NCBI GenBank assembly: GCA_964345695.1
Contig: CAYFSC010000146.1
Span: 1 to 7,679 of the forward strand
Direction: 5' to 3'
DNA: 7,679 bases
Source: CAYFSC01 sp964345695
GTDB taxonomy: Bacteria > Bacteroidota > Rhodothermia > Rhodothermales > Salinibacteraceae
Positions 1-5,852 of the stretch are shown here, piece by piece. A model generated the notes under the pieces. It did not search any database. It was given only the letters and a program-made list of their open reading frames with translations, and was not told where the DNA came from. The position numbers and the translations under genes were made by a program. Every line of letters begins with the position of its first letter. Positions within the stretch are counted from its first letter, which is position 1.

Positions 1-30
1 CCGTCCGCTGCCTGGTCGGTGCCGGCAGCG

Positions 31-273
31 TCAGTCGGACTGCTGGGCCAGGCGTTCCTGCAGGGCCTCGTCCTCTGCCGAGGTGGCAGGCCGGACGATG
101 GCAATGGTTCGCTCTTGCAAGGCTTCCCGCATGATCGGATCGCGCACCTCCTCGGGCGTGATGAACCGCTCGTCGCCCGGGTCGAGGTGAATCATTCGCG
201 ACGCCATCGAGACGCGCACCGATTCGGACCCTGTATTCTTAATCAACATCCCGCGTCGCTCCCGGTCTGCCAT
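31..273 (-). CDS. Small uncharacterised acidic protein (80 aa)
   Basis: I do not recognise this protein. The frame is open from a TTG at 324, but the first ATG is at 273 and a second is at 249. The 249 start has a GGAG about 9 bases upstream, so a 72-residue product beginning MLIKNTG is also possible. The N-terminal half reads like a small beta-rich domain with an LDPGDERFITPEEV stretch. The C-terminal half is charged and probably helical (EALQERT, then AEDEALQERL). No signal peptide, membrane segment or cysteine pair is visible in the 80-residue form. It is divergent from comF, with about 175 bases between the two starts. The downstream gene, if any, lies beyond the window edge, so operon context cannot be judged. 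Confidence concerns its being a real gene rather than any function. Confidence 0.6.
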   Translation of the reverse strand: MADRERRGMLIKNTGSESVRVSMASRMIHLDPGDERFITPEEVRDPIMREALQERTIAIVRPATSAEDEALQERLAQQSD

Positions 274-448
274 GGCCGTGCGTGACGATGTGTTCGATGG
301 AATGAGTGCTGCGAGGCATCGCAACCTTTAGGATCGCGAGCCCATTGCCTGAAGTGCCTGTATCCTATACACTACCTGTGGGCCGATAAAGCACTCGGCT
401 GCGAATTATCGCGTAATCCGTACCGCCTCCCCTATTCCTGTTGCGACG

Positions 449-1165
449 ATGCCAGCATCCTGGGCCGACCATGCAGTGGTGCACCTTGTGCAGGAAATCG
501 GGCGCGGCTTGCTCGACGTCATCTATCCGCCGCGCTGTTTGGGATGCGGGGCACGGGCCGAGGCGCCGTCGCTGCCGCTGTGCCCGGCCTGCTTGCGCAG
601 CATGGAGCGTGCTCCCATCATGGCTGTGGCCGCGCGTCTGGATCGGCTGCCTGTCGGTCGCGGAGCGGTGGACGCGGCGCGGGTTCTCTGGATCTTCGAC
701 AAGCAGGGGGTGCTGCAGGCCCTCCAGCACGCTCTGAAGTACGGCGATCGGCCCCGCTACGGGTTGCCGCTGGGCCGCCTTATGGCGCAGGCCTACGCCG
801 GGGATTTTGCCCCGCCCGATGGGGTCATTCCGATCCCGCTCCACCGGACGCGGCGTCTCGAACGCGGTTACAACCAGGCCGCCATGCTGGCACGCGGCGC
901 AGCGACGGCGCTAGACGCCCCCCTCCGAACCGACCTGCTGGCTCGTCCCGAGCCGACGCGCTCACAGACTCATCTCTCCCGCCGCGAGCGCTGGGCGAAC
1001 GTCCGGCAAGCCTTTGCAGCCTCCTCCTCCCTTGACAGCGGCACCTGGCTGCTCGTTGACGACATCCTAACGACCGGCTCCACGGCCGTGGCGGCGGCCC
1101 AAACACTTAAGAACGCCGGCGCCGACGCCGTCCATTTGCTCACCCTCGCCATGGCCCGCACTTGA
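449..1165 (+). CDS. comF: ComF family protein (phosphoribosyltransferase-like)
   Basis: A 238-residue cytoplasmic protein of the ComF/GntX family. The N-terminal zinc-ribbon-like Cys set is intact: Cys30-x2-Cys33 follows LLDVIYPPR, and Cys45-x2-Cys48 lies in LCPACL. The family motifs follow in order: HALKYGDR (about 94-101), IPIPLHRTRRLERGYNQ (127-143), TRSQTHLSRRERWANVRQAF (170-189) and the PRPP-binding loop LLVDDILTTGST (201-212). Length and order match typical ComF proteins. In Gram-positive and some Gram-negative bacteria ComF is needed for uptake of single-stranded DNA in natural transformation, and the fold is that of a type I phosphoribosyltransferase; the substrate is not established. 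No other competence gene is in view, so a competence role here is inference. The ATG at 449 leaves a short lead-in before conserved sequence; no Shine-Dalgarno is obvious. It converges with msrA, with 41 bases between the stops. Confidence 0.93.
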   Translation: MPASWADHAVVHLVQEIGRGLLDVIYPPRCLGCGARAEAPSLPLCPACLRSMERAPIMAVAARLDRLPVGRGAVDAARVLWIFDKQGVLQALQHALKYGDRPRYGLPLGRLMAQAYAGDFAPPDGVIPIPLHRTRRLERGYNQAAMLARGAATALDAPLRTDLLARPEPTRSQTHLSRRERWANVRQAFAASSSLDSGTWLLVDDILTTGSTAVAAAQTLKNAGADAVHLLTLAMART

Positions 1166-1206
1166 CAGTCCGCTCACGACGGTGCGCCAGCGTTCCCCCA
1201 ATCGGC

Positions 1207-1746
1207 TCACTGGCGGATTTTGTCGGCGTGCTTCTCGCGGAGTTTGTTCAGCTTGGGGCTGATGACCGCCTGGCAGTACGGCAGGCGCGTGTTGCGAGCG
1301 TAGTAGTCTTGATGCTCCTCTTCCGCCTCGTAGAACGTATCAAGGGGTTCGATCTCCGTGACGATGGGGTCGTCGAAAACGCCCTGGCTTTCCAGCACGC
1401 CAACGACGGATTCGGCCGTCTCCCGCTGCTCGGCGTCGTGGTAGAGAATGATGGACCGATACTGCGGACCGACGTCGGCGCCTTCCCGGTTCGTCGTGGT
1501 GGGGTTGTGGATCGTGAAGAAGATCTCCAGCAGATCGCGGTAGGAAACGGCCGTGGGGTCGTACGTAATCTGGACCACTTCGGCATGACCGGTGTCCTTG
1601 CCGCATACCTGCCGGTAGGTAGGATTTGGCACGTGGCCGCCGGCGTATCCGCTCACCACCGATTCGACGCCCTCCACGTCCTGATACACCGCCTCCAAGC
1701 ACCAGAAGCATCCGCCTCCGATTGTTGCTCGCTTCGTTGTCGACAC
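1207..1746 (-). CDS. msrA: Peptide-methionine (S)-S-oxide reductase MsrA
   Basis: MsrA reduces the S epimer of methionine sulfoxide in proteins and free methionine, repairing oxidative damage using thioredoxin. The 179-residue protein has the signature GGGCFWC at 10-16, with catalytic Cys13 and a second Cys16. It also has VCGKDTGHAEVVQITYDP (47-64), where Glu56 is the conserved acid, and NPTTTNREGADVGPQYRS (81-98). EHQDYY (144-149) and YCQAVISPKL (157-166) complete the set; Cys158 and Cys48 are candidate resolving cysteines. Length fits the short MsrA form without the N-terminal extension of E. coli MsrA. The start is GTG (1744-1746): an in-frame TAG lies three codons upstream (1753-1755) and no ATG exists before the catalytic motif. 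The protein is acidic, with about 28 Asp+Glu against 16 Lys+Arg, as seen in salt-adapted bacteria. No MsrB domain is fused and none is adjacent. Confidence 0.97.
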   Translation of the reverse strand: MSTTKRATIGGGCFWCLEAVYQDVEGVESVVSGYAGGHVPNPTYRQVCGKDTGHAEVVQITYDPTAVSYRDLLEIFFTIHNPTTTNREGADVGPQYRSIILYHDAEQRETAESVVGVLESQGVFDDPIVTEIEPLDTFYEAEEEHQDYYARNTRLPYCQAVISPKLNKLREKHADKIRQ

Positions 1747-1951
1747 AGCTGTCTACGGTTTGTGTGTGAAAGAATGGAAGGGCCGAACGCAGACACGATC
1801 TGCCTGTTGCTTCTCAACCGTGAGATTGTCGATGAAGCCGTCGTCGCCCCCCGCTCCAGCCGCCTTCGGCCTCCATCACGAGCGGCAATGTGCCCGATGC
1901 ACCCCCAATTCTCAGTGAATCACTTGGACGTAAAGACGGAGGCGCCTCACC

Positions 1952-1982
1952 TTTGGAACCCCCCCACGCGCTCTTAATTTCA
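1952..1982 (+). promoter_or_regulatory. Candidate Bacteroidota-type promoter for ccmF
   Basis: TTTG at 1952-1955 is followed after exactly 19 bases by TAATTTCA (1975-1982). This resembles the Bacteroidota primary sigma consensus TTTG-N19-21-TAnnTTTG, matching the full upstream box and 4 of 6 fixed positions downstream. It would place transcription initiation about 40 bases before the ccmF ATG at 2029. A 10-bp perfect palindrome GAGGCGCCTC (1939-1948) sits just upstream. That this organism uses such promoters is inferred, not shown. Confidence 0.35.
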
Positions 1983-2028
1983 CCGCTGTCCTCGTCGTTT
2001 GCAGACCGCGATCCCACTGGGTCTCCCC

Positions 2029-4545
2029 ATGCTTGGCACTGTCGGTGAAGTCCTTCTTCTTGTCGCGTTTGTCGCGTGTGGCTTTTCGGCCCTGGCGTTC
2101 TTTTTCGCCGCCCGGTCTGAGGCCCAACCGGCCCTTGCCGCGCAGTGGAAACGGTCGGGCCGCTGGGCTTGGGGCGCCATGGCAACCAGCCTGGTGGCGG
2201 CGTCGGGCGTGCTCTGGTACCTGATTCTGTCGCATCAGTACCAGTACGCGTACGTCTACCAACAATCCTCCAACGACCTTCCGCTTCACTACCTCTTCTC
2301 CACCTTTTGGGCCGGCCAGGAGGGATCGTTTCTGCTGTGGGGCCTCATGATGTGCTTCGTTGGCGGATCGCTTATTGCGTACGTGCAGCGGGAGTACGAG
2401 TCGCCGGTCATGGCCGTGGTCGGGCTCAGCCAATTCTTCCTCCTGTCGATGGTCGTCGGGCTGCAACTTGGTCCCATCGAGATTGGGGCGTCGCCCTTCA
2501 TGACGCTGGCCGAGAAGTTCACCGAGGCCCCCATCTTCCAGCAGAACCCGAACTTTGTCCCGGCAGACGGACAGGGCCTCAACGACCTCTTGCAGAACCC
2601 GTGGATGACGATCCATCCGCCGATGCTCTTCGTCGGATTCTCGGCGATGGTCGTCCCCTTCGCCTTCGCCATCGCGGCCTTGTGGAAGAAGCGCTACACG
2701 CAGTGGGTGCGTCCGGCCATGCCCTGGACGCTCTTGGCCGTGATGATCCTCGGCGTGGGCATCGCCATGGGCGGCTACTGGGCCTACGTGACGCTTTCGT
2801 TCGGCGGATATTGGGCGTGGGACCCCGTCGAGAACTCCTCGCTGGTGCCGTGGATCGTGGGCGTGGCCGCCTTTCACACGATGCTGGTGCAGAAGAAGAG
2901 CGGATCGTCCCAAAAGGCGGCTCTCCTCCTTAGCGTCCTCGCGTATGCCCTTGTCGTCTACTCCACCTTCCTGACGCGCAGCGGCATCCTGGGCGACGTG
3001 TCGGTCCACTCGTTCGTGGATCTTGGCCTTTACAACCAGCTCCTGATCTGGATTCTCGCCATCACCGGTTTGGGCGTCGGCCTGCTTGCGTATCGGTGGA
3101 ACGATCTGCCCACGCCGGACAAAGAGCCGCGGGTACTGTCCCGCGAGTTTATGATTTTTTCCGGTGCGGTGCTCCTCTGTGCGACCGCCGGAGTGATCAT
3201 TCTCGGCACGAGCGCTCCCATCTTCGGCCGCATCTTTCGGGACAACCCGTCGGCCGTCCCCATCGAGTTCTACAACGAGTGGACGCTGCCGCTGGCCCTC
3301 GGCTTCGTCTTTCTCTGCGGACTCGGGCAGCTGTTCTGGTGGAGCAAGATGGACGTCGACACGCTGAACGCGTCGCTCGTCAAGCCCATCGGGCTGGCAA
3401 CGGCATGCACGGTGGCGGTGCTCCTCGTGACGCCCTTCGCGGAGCAGACGATCATCGTTCCTGAGGCCTCGCCCGCCTCCGGCGCCCTGGCGCAGGGCGC
3501 AGCCGCTGGCGTGGCGAGCAACCTCGCCCAGTTCTGGCAGACCTACGGCCAGGCCCTGCAGATGCTGCTTCTCCTCTTCGTCGGCTTCTTCGCGCTCTTT
3601 GGCAACGGCATGGTCCTCTGGCGCATCGGCCGCGGCAACCCGCGCATGGCCGGCGGTGCGCTCACCCACGTCGGCTTTGCCATCATGATCCTCGGCATCA
3701 TCGCGTCGAGCGGCTTCAGCCGGGCCCTCCCTCGTCTCGACGCGCTGCAGCAGGCCGACGAGAGCAAGCAGCCCCGCGAAACGTTCGTCGTTGCCAAGGG
3801 GCAGTCGCGATCCGTCAATGGCTACCGCGTCACCTACGCAGGCAAGACAGAGACGGATCGCGGGCGCGGCCAGTACCTGCTCGATATCACCGATCCGAAA
3901 GGCCGGTCGTACCGGATGGCGCCTGTGGCCTACCAGGGGCAGGGCGATCAGTGGTTCCTGCATCCCGACGTGAAAGCGTTCCTTGAGAAAGACCTGTACG
4001 TCGCCGTCACCCCGAAGGAGGCCACCGGCGTCGACCAGAACCAGGACACGCCCGGCGGTGAATTTCAACTGGCGAAGGGCGACTCCACGGTGCTCGGCGA
4101 GAAGCGGTTTGCCGTGGCCTTCAAGGGTTTTGAAGTGCTCCGCGGGCCCGACTCGATGACGAACGGCTCCACGCCTTCCAGTCATCGCGTGCCCGATGAT
4201 GCCCGCATGGCCATCGGTGCAGCCCTGAAGGTGACCAACCTGGAGACGATGGAAACCCGGTCGATGATGCCCATCTATCTCGTGATGGACGACAATTCGC
4301 AGCAGTACATTGAGAACAAGGTCCAGAGCTGGAACTTCCGCATCGCCTTTACCGAGATGAACGCGAACTCGGGCCAAGCCACCTTCGCCGTTGAAGGCGT
4401 GAACGTGATGCCCGACGATTGGGTTGTGGTGCAGGCCTACACGAAACCCATGATCAGCCTGCTTTGGCTCGGGATCATCATTATGACCGTGGGCTTCATC
4501 GTCGCCATCGTCCGTCGGATTCAGGACATCCGGTACCAGCGCTGA
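2029..4545 (+). CDS. ccmF: Cytochrome c haem lyase subunit CcmF
   Basis: Multi-spanning inner-membrane protein of the CcmF/CcsA haem-handling family, which attaches haem to apocytochrome c on the periplasmic side (System I). Numbered from the ATG at 2029 (838 aa), hydrophobic spans begin at about 6-26 and 48-67. The hallmark SNDLPLHYLFSTFWAGQEGS starts at 81. The tryptophan-rich WWD segment GGYWAWDPVENSSLVPW is at 259-275. All four histidines expected from E. coli CcmF have counterparts: His196 (IHPP) and His327 (SVHSF) on the periplasmic side, and His283 (AAFHT) and His547 (LTHVG) in membrane segments, at similar spacing. A large hydrophilic periplasmic region (about 570-805) precedes a final membrane span (about 808-830). 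The protein is roughly 190 residues longer than E. coli CcmF, mostly in that region. A TTG at 1999 could add 10 residues. No other ccm gene is adjacent except possibly the unrelated-looking gene downstream. Confidence 0.96.
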   Translation: MLGTVGEVLLLVAFVACGFSALAFFFAARSEAQPALAAQWKRSGRWAWGAMATSLVAASGVLWYLILSHQYQYAYVYQQSSNDLPLHYLFSTFWAGQEGSFLLWGLMMCFVGGSLIAYVQREYESPVMAVVGLSQFFLLSMVVGLQLGPIEIGASPFMTLAEKFTEAPIFQQNPNFVPADGQGLNDLLQNPWMTIHPPMLFVGFSAMVVPFAFAIAALWKKRYTQWVRPAMPWTLLAVMILGVGIAMGGYWAYVTLSFGGYWAWDPVENSSLVPWIVGVAAFHTMLVQKKSGSSQKAALLLSVLAYALVVYSTFLTRSGILGDVSVHSFVDLGLYNQLLIWILAITGLGVGLLAYRWNDLPTPDKEPRVLSREFMIFSGAVLLCATAGVIILGTSAPIFGRIFRDNPSAVPIEFYNEWTLPLALGFVFLCGLGQLFWWSKMDVDTLNASLVKPIGLATACTVAVLLVTPFAEQTIIVPEASPASGALAQGAAAGVASNLAQFWQTYGQALQMLLLLFVGFFALFGNGMVLWRIGRGNPRMAGGALTHVGFAIMILGIIASSGFSRALPRLDALQQADESKQPRETFVVAKGQSRSVNGYRVTYAGKTETDRGRGQYLLDITDPKGRSYRMAPVAYQGQGDQWFLHPDVKAFLEKDLYVAVTPKEATGVDQNQDTPGGEFQLAKGDSTVLGEKRFAVAFKGFEVLRGPDSMTNGSTPSSHRVPDDARMAIGAALKVTNLETMETRSMMPIYLVMDDNSQQYIENKVQSWNFRIAFTEMNANSGQATFAVEGVNVMPDDWVVVQAYTKPMISLLWLGIIIMTVGFIVAIVRRIQDIRYQR

Positions 4546-4634
4546 CGCGACAGAACGGCGGTCGGCGGATGGATCCCGTCGGGAACGACCCGGCGTGCTG
4601 CCCTTCGATTTTGCACCTCAACTCCCTCTTTCTG

Positions 4635-5075
4635 ATGCTTACTGTCCGCGACGACACCTTCATCGCCGCGCCGCCCGAGGACGTGTTCGCGTTCCTCGAC
4701 CAGCCCGAGAGACAGCCCGAATTTACGCCGAGCCTGACGGAGTCGACCCTCCTCGAGCGTCTTGACAACGGCGGGTCTCGCGTTCGGTACACCTATCAGC
4801 TGCTCGGCCTGCAACGCTCCGGCGAGGTGCGGGCGACCGACTACACGCCGCCCGAGCGTATCATCTGGAATCTGACCGGCGGCCTGCACGGAACCATCCG
4901 CTGGTACCTCGAACCGGTCGACGAGGGTACGCAGTTCACGTACGCCGCCACCTACGACGTTCCCGGTCCTTCCTTTCTTCGTCCCCTCCTGTCCGCAATT
5001 CTGCGTCGGATCAACGAAAACGAGCTGCAGGAATTGCTCGCCCGGGTCAAAGGCCTTATCGAAGCCGGCCGCTGA
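4635..5075 (+). CDS. SRPBCC (START/Bet v1-like) family protein
   Basis: A 146-residue soluble protein with the sequence pattern of polyketide cyclase/dehydrase-like SRPBCC proteins, whose helix-grip fold encloses a hydrophobic ligand pocket. The opening TVRDDTFIAAPPEDVFAFLDQPERQPEF (3-30) is the typical first strand plus helices. It is followed by repeated amphipathic strands (RVRYTYQLLGLQRSGEVRATDY, IIWNLTGGLHGTIRWYLEP, GTQFTYAATYDVP) and a long C-terminal helix (about 116-145) that closes such folds. The ligand or reaction cannot be read from sequence. The ATG at 4635 was chosen because similarity starts at once; an upstream in-frame ATG at 4569 would add 22 residues of unconvincing sequence. 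The gene starts 89 bases after ccmF on the same strand without a visible terminator between, so cotranscription is plausible, but a role in cytochrome maturation is not implied. Confidence 0.85.
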   Translation: MLTVRDDTFIAAPPEDVFAFLDQPERQPEFTPSLTESTLLERLDNGGSRVRYTYQLLGLQRSGEVRATDYTPPERIIWNLTGGLHGTIRWYLEPVDEGTQFTYAATYDVPGPSFLRPLLSAILRRINENELQELLARVKGLIEAGR

Positions 5076-5098
5076 ACCCAGTCTCTTCCCTGGAGTTC

Positions 5099-5110
5099 GT
5101 TCTCGAGAAC
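5099..5110. repeat. 12-bp perfect palindrome GTTCTCGAGAAC
   Basis: The twelve bases equal their own reverse complement. Alternatively, GAGTTC (5093-5098) can pair with GAACTC (5107-5112) around an 8-base loop, giving a 6-bp hairpin. It lies 24 bases after the SRPBCC stop codon. It could be a protein-binding dyad or part of the 3' end structure of that transcript; nothing in the sequence decides between them. Confidence 0.4.
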
Positions 5111-5123
5111 TCACTCTCCGGTG

Positions 5124-5170
5124 CCTGTCCCTCGGAGGCCCTCCGACGTCCCCCACAGGGCCTATTCTTT
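5124..5170 (+). terminator. Candidate terminator after the ccmF-SRPBCC genes
   Basis: The inner stem TCGGAG (5132-5137) pairs perfectly with CTCCGA (5141-5146) around GCC. An outer CCTGT (5124-5128) pairs with ACAGG (5155-5159). The structure is followed by CCTATTCTTT (5161-5170), which is T-rich but not a clean T-run. Position about 50 bases after the SRPBCC stop suits a transcript end. The interior between the two stems is unpaired, so this is moderate evidence only. Confidence 0.4.
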
Positions 5171-5368
5171 ACCTGGCCAAGTATTAAGAAAGGGTGAATT
5201 GGGAGGATAATCTTTCCAAAATCCTTCCGCCCCGGCCGCATTTAATCCGTTTTCTGGCTCTTTCCGCCGAAGGAATTCGCCCTGGACGACCGACTGAGGG
5301 AATTTATCCACCTCGGAAGCGCTCCCGAAATTCATATACACTTTTCCTGAGGGGGCAGGGCCGGTGTC

Positions 5369-5401
5369 TTTGACACTGTCCCCGTAGCACCTGTAGCGTT
5401 G
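5369..5401 (+). promoter_or_regulatory. Candidate promoter of the ilvB leader
   Basis: TTTG (5369-5372) is followed after 21 bases by TAGCGTTG (5394-5401), matching 5 of 6 fixed positions of the Bacteroidota TAnnTTTG box with an allowed spacing. The upstream box also overlaps a perfect TTGACA (5370-5375), although no good sigma-70 -10 box follows it at 16-18 bases. Initiation near 5408 would leave about 26 bases before the ATG at 5434 or about 104 before the ATG at 5512, upstream of all the proposed attenuator segments. Confidence 0.45.
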
Positions 5402-5511
5402 GATTGTCCTTCAAACGCAACCGACGCGCCGCCATGCCGACGCCGACTGCACAGACTGCCTCCCCCGCCGTGTGCGCTACACGCGGTGAGACGTTGGCTC
5501 TGTCTGTCGTC

Positions 5512-5604
5512 ATGCAGGCCTGGGGTGCATTCGAAGGGATTGCCGTAAGGGAGCGAGTTCTTCTGGACCTCGTTCTCCTTCTTATTATTGTGCTTCTTGC
5601 CTAA
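5512..5604 (+). CDS. Branched-chain amino acid leader peptide (attenuator)
   Basis: A 30-residue ORF read MQAWGAFEGIAVRER, then VLLDLVLLLIIVLL, then A and TAA. Residues 16-29 (5557-5598) contain 8 Leu, 3 Val and 2 Ile, with only Asp19 interrupting. Such a run just before a stop, in front of an acetolactate synthase gene, is the hallmark of leader peptides such as E. coli IlvL and IlvBL, whose translation reports the charging of Leu, Val and Ile tRNAs. Five of the eight Leu codons are CTT and both Ile codons are ATT, while ilvB favours CTC/CTG and ATC. The start is uncertain: ATG at 5434 (56 aa) and TTG at 5404 (66 aa) are in frame, and no Shine-Dalgarno precedes 5512 or 5434. A short hydrophobic membrane peptide is an alternative reading, but the mutually exclusive RNA pairings around it favour attenuation. 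Confidence 0.75.
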   Translation: MQAWGAFEGIAVRERVLLDLVLLLIIVLLA

Positions 5605-5680
5605 CGACAACGGCCAATCCCTCCGCTCACATCTGCACAGTAGCATCGTACCGCCGGGCCGAGGGGTTGGCCCTCGCCCC
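5533..5680 (+). promoter_or_regulatory. Four-segment transcription attenuator upstream of ilvB
   Basis: Segment 1 (AGGGATTG, 5535-5542) pairs perfectly with CAATCCCT (5615-5622) in segment 2, extended by CC 5543-5544 with GG 5612-5613 across a one-base bulge. Segment 2 GGCCAATCCCTC (5612-5623) pairs along all 12 bases, with one G.U, with segment 3 GAGGGGTTGGCC (5661-5672). Segment 3 CGAGGG (5660-5665) pairs with segment 4 CCCTCG (5671-5676). Thus 2:3 excludes both 1:2 and 3:4. Segment 2 starts 7 bases after the leader stop, so a ribosome finishing the peptide would mask it and allow 3:4. A ribosome paused in the Leu/Val/Ile block would leave segment 2 free for 2:3 and read-through. Segment 1 precedes the control codons by 12 bases, so only a pause at the first of them would mask it. 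The mechanism is inferred from the pairings. Confidence 0.65.
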
Positions 5681-5852
5681 CACCCGATGGTCCATCCGCG
5701 CTCGCCGGCTGAGCACATAGACTGGCACGCTCCTCCACGCTTCTTTCAGGACCTCACCCGTGGAGCAGCCCCATCGGACCGAGGCGAGACCGTGAACGCA
5801 AGATCCACTGCCTCCACGACACTCTTGCCTCACGCTCCGACCCTGTCGCCTT
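5605..5852 (+). other. Untranslated stretch between leader stop and ilvB
   Basis: Besides attenuator segments 2 to 4 (to 5680), about 170 bases remain before the ilvB ATG with no convincing ORF. GTGGAG (5760-5765) could pair with CTCCAC at either 5733-5738 or 5812-5817, two alternative 6-bp stems. GATGGTCCATC (5686-5696) is a short dyad. No Shine-Dalgarno precedes 5853. Confidence 0.4.
5656..5680 (+). terminator. Terminator-like hairpin of the ilvB attenuator (3:4)
   Basis: CGAGGG (5660-5665) and CCCTCG (5671-5676) form six perfect pairs around GTTGG. After a C.C mismatch, GGG (5656-5658) pairs with CCC (5678-5680). The stem is strong, but the following sequence is CACCCGATGG with no T-run, so this is not a canonical intrinsic terminator. 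It may act by pausing, with Rho, or through a U-less termination mode. Confidence 0.45.

Larger units (their letters stand above)
5076..5511. other. Gene-free stretch with terminator, AT-rich patch and promoter
   Basis: I find no confident gene in these 436 bases. It holds a 12-bp perfect palindrome, a terminator-like hairpin after the SRPBCC gene, an AT-richer patch (about 5160-5345) and the promoter candidate for the ilvB leader at 5369-5401. Inside the AT-rich patch GATAAT (5206-5211) lies 16 bases after TTAAGA (5184-5189), a weak alternative sigma-70-like pair. The leader frame is open back to a TTG at 5404, with an in-frame ATG at 5434, so its coding part might begin earlier than 5512. 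Confidence 0.6.

Noticed and set aside
345..371. A sigma-70-like TTGCCT / TATACA pair before comF
   Set aside because: The spacer is only 15 bases, both boxes are weak matches, and it does not fit the promoter type seen elsewhere in the window.
1812..1825. A small inverted repeat TCTCA-ACCG-TGAGA between msrA and ccmF
   Set aside because: Five base pairs with no extension and no T-run is within chance expectation.
1162..1977. A 271-residue plus-strand frame across msrA
   Set aside because: The msrA motifs are all on the minus strand, and this frame has no recognisable feature.
1912..4377. An 821-residue open frame antisense to ccmF
   Set aside because: It is Arg/His/Glu/Gly-rich without domains or membrane segments, as expected for the reverse frame of a GC-rich gene; ccmF is unmistakable on the other strand.
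4569..4634. An upstream in-frame ATG that would extend the SRPBCC protein by 22 residues
   Set aside because: The extra residues (MDPVGNDPACC...) do not resemble the family; similarity begins right at the 4635 ATG.
5512..5604. Reading the leader ORF as a toxin-like small membrane peptide
   Set aside because: The hydrophobic run is made almost only of Val, Leu and Ile, sits just before an acetolactate synthase gene, and is tied to exclusive RNA pairings; a type I toxin would also need an antisense RNA, of which I see no sign.
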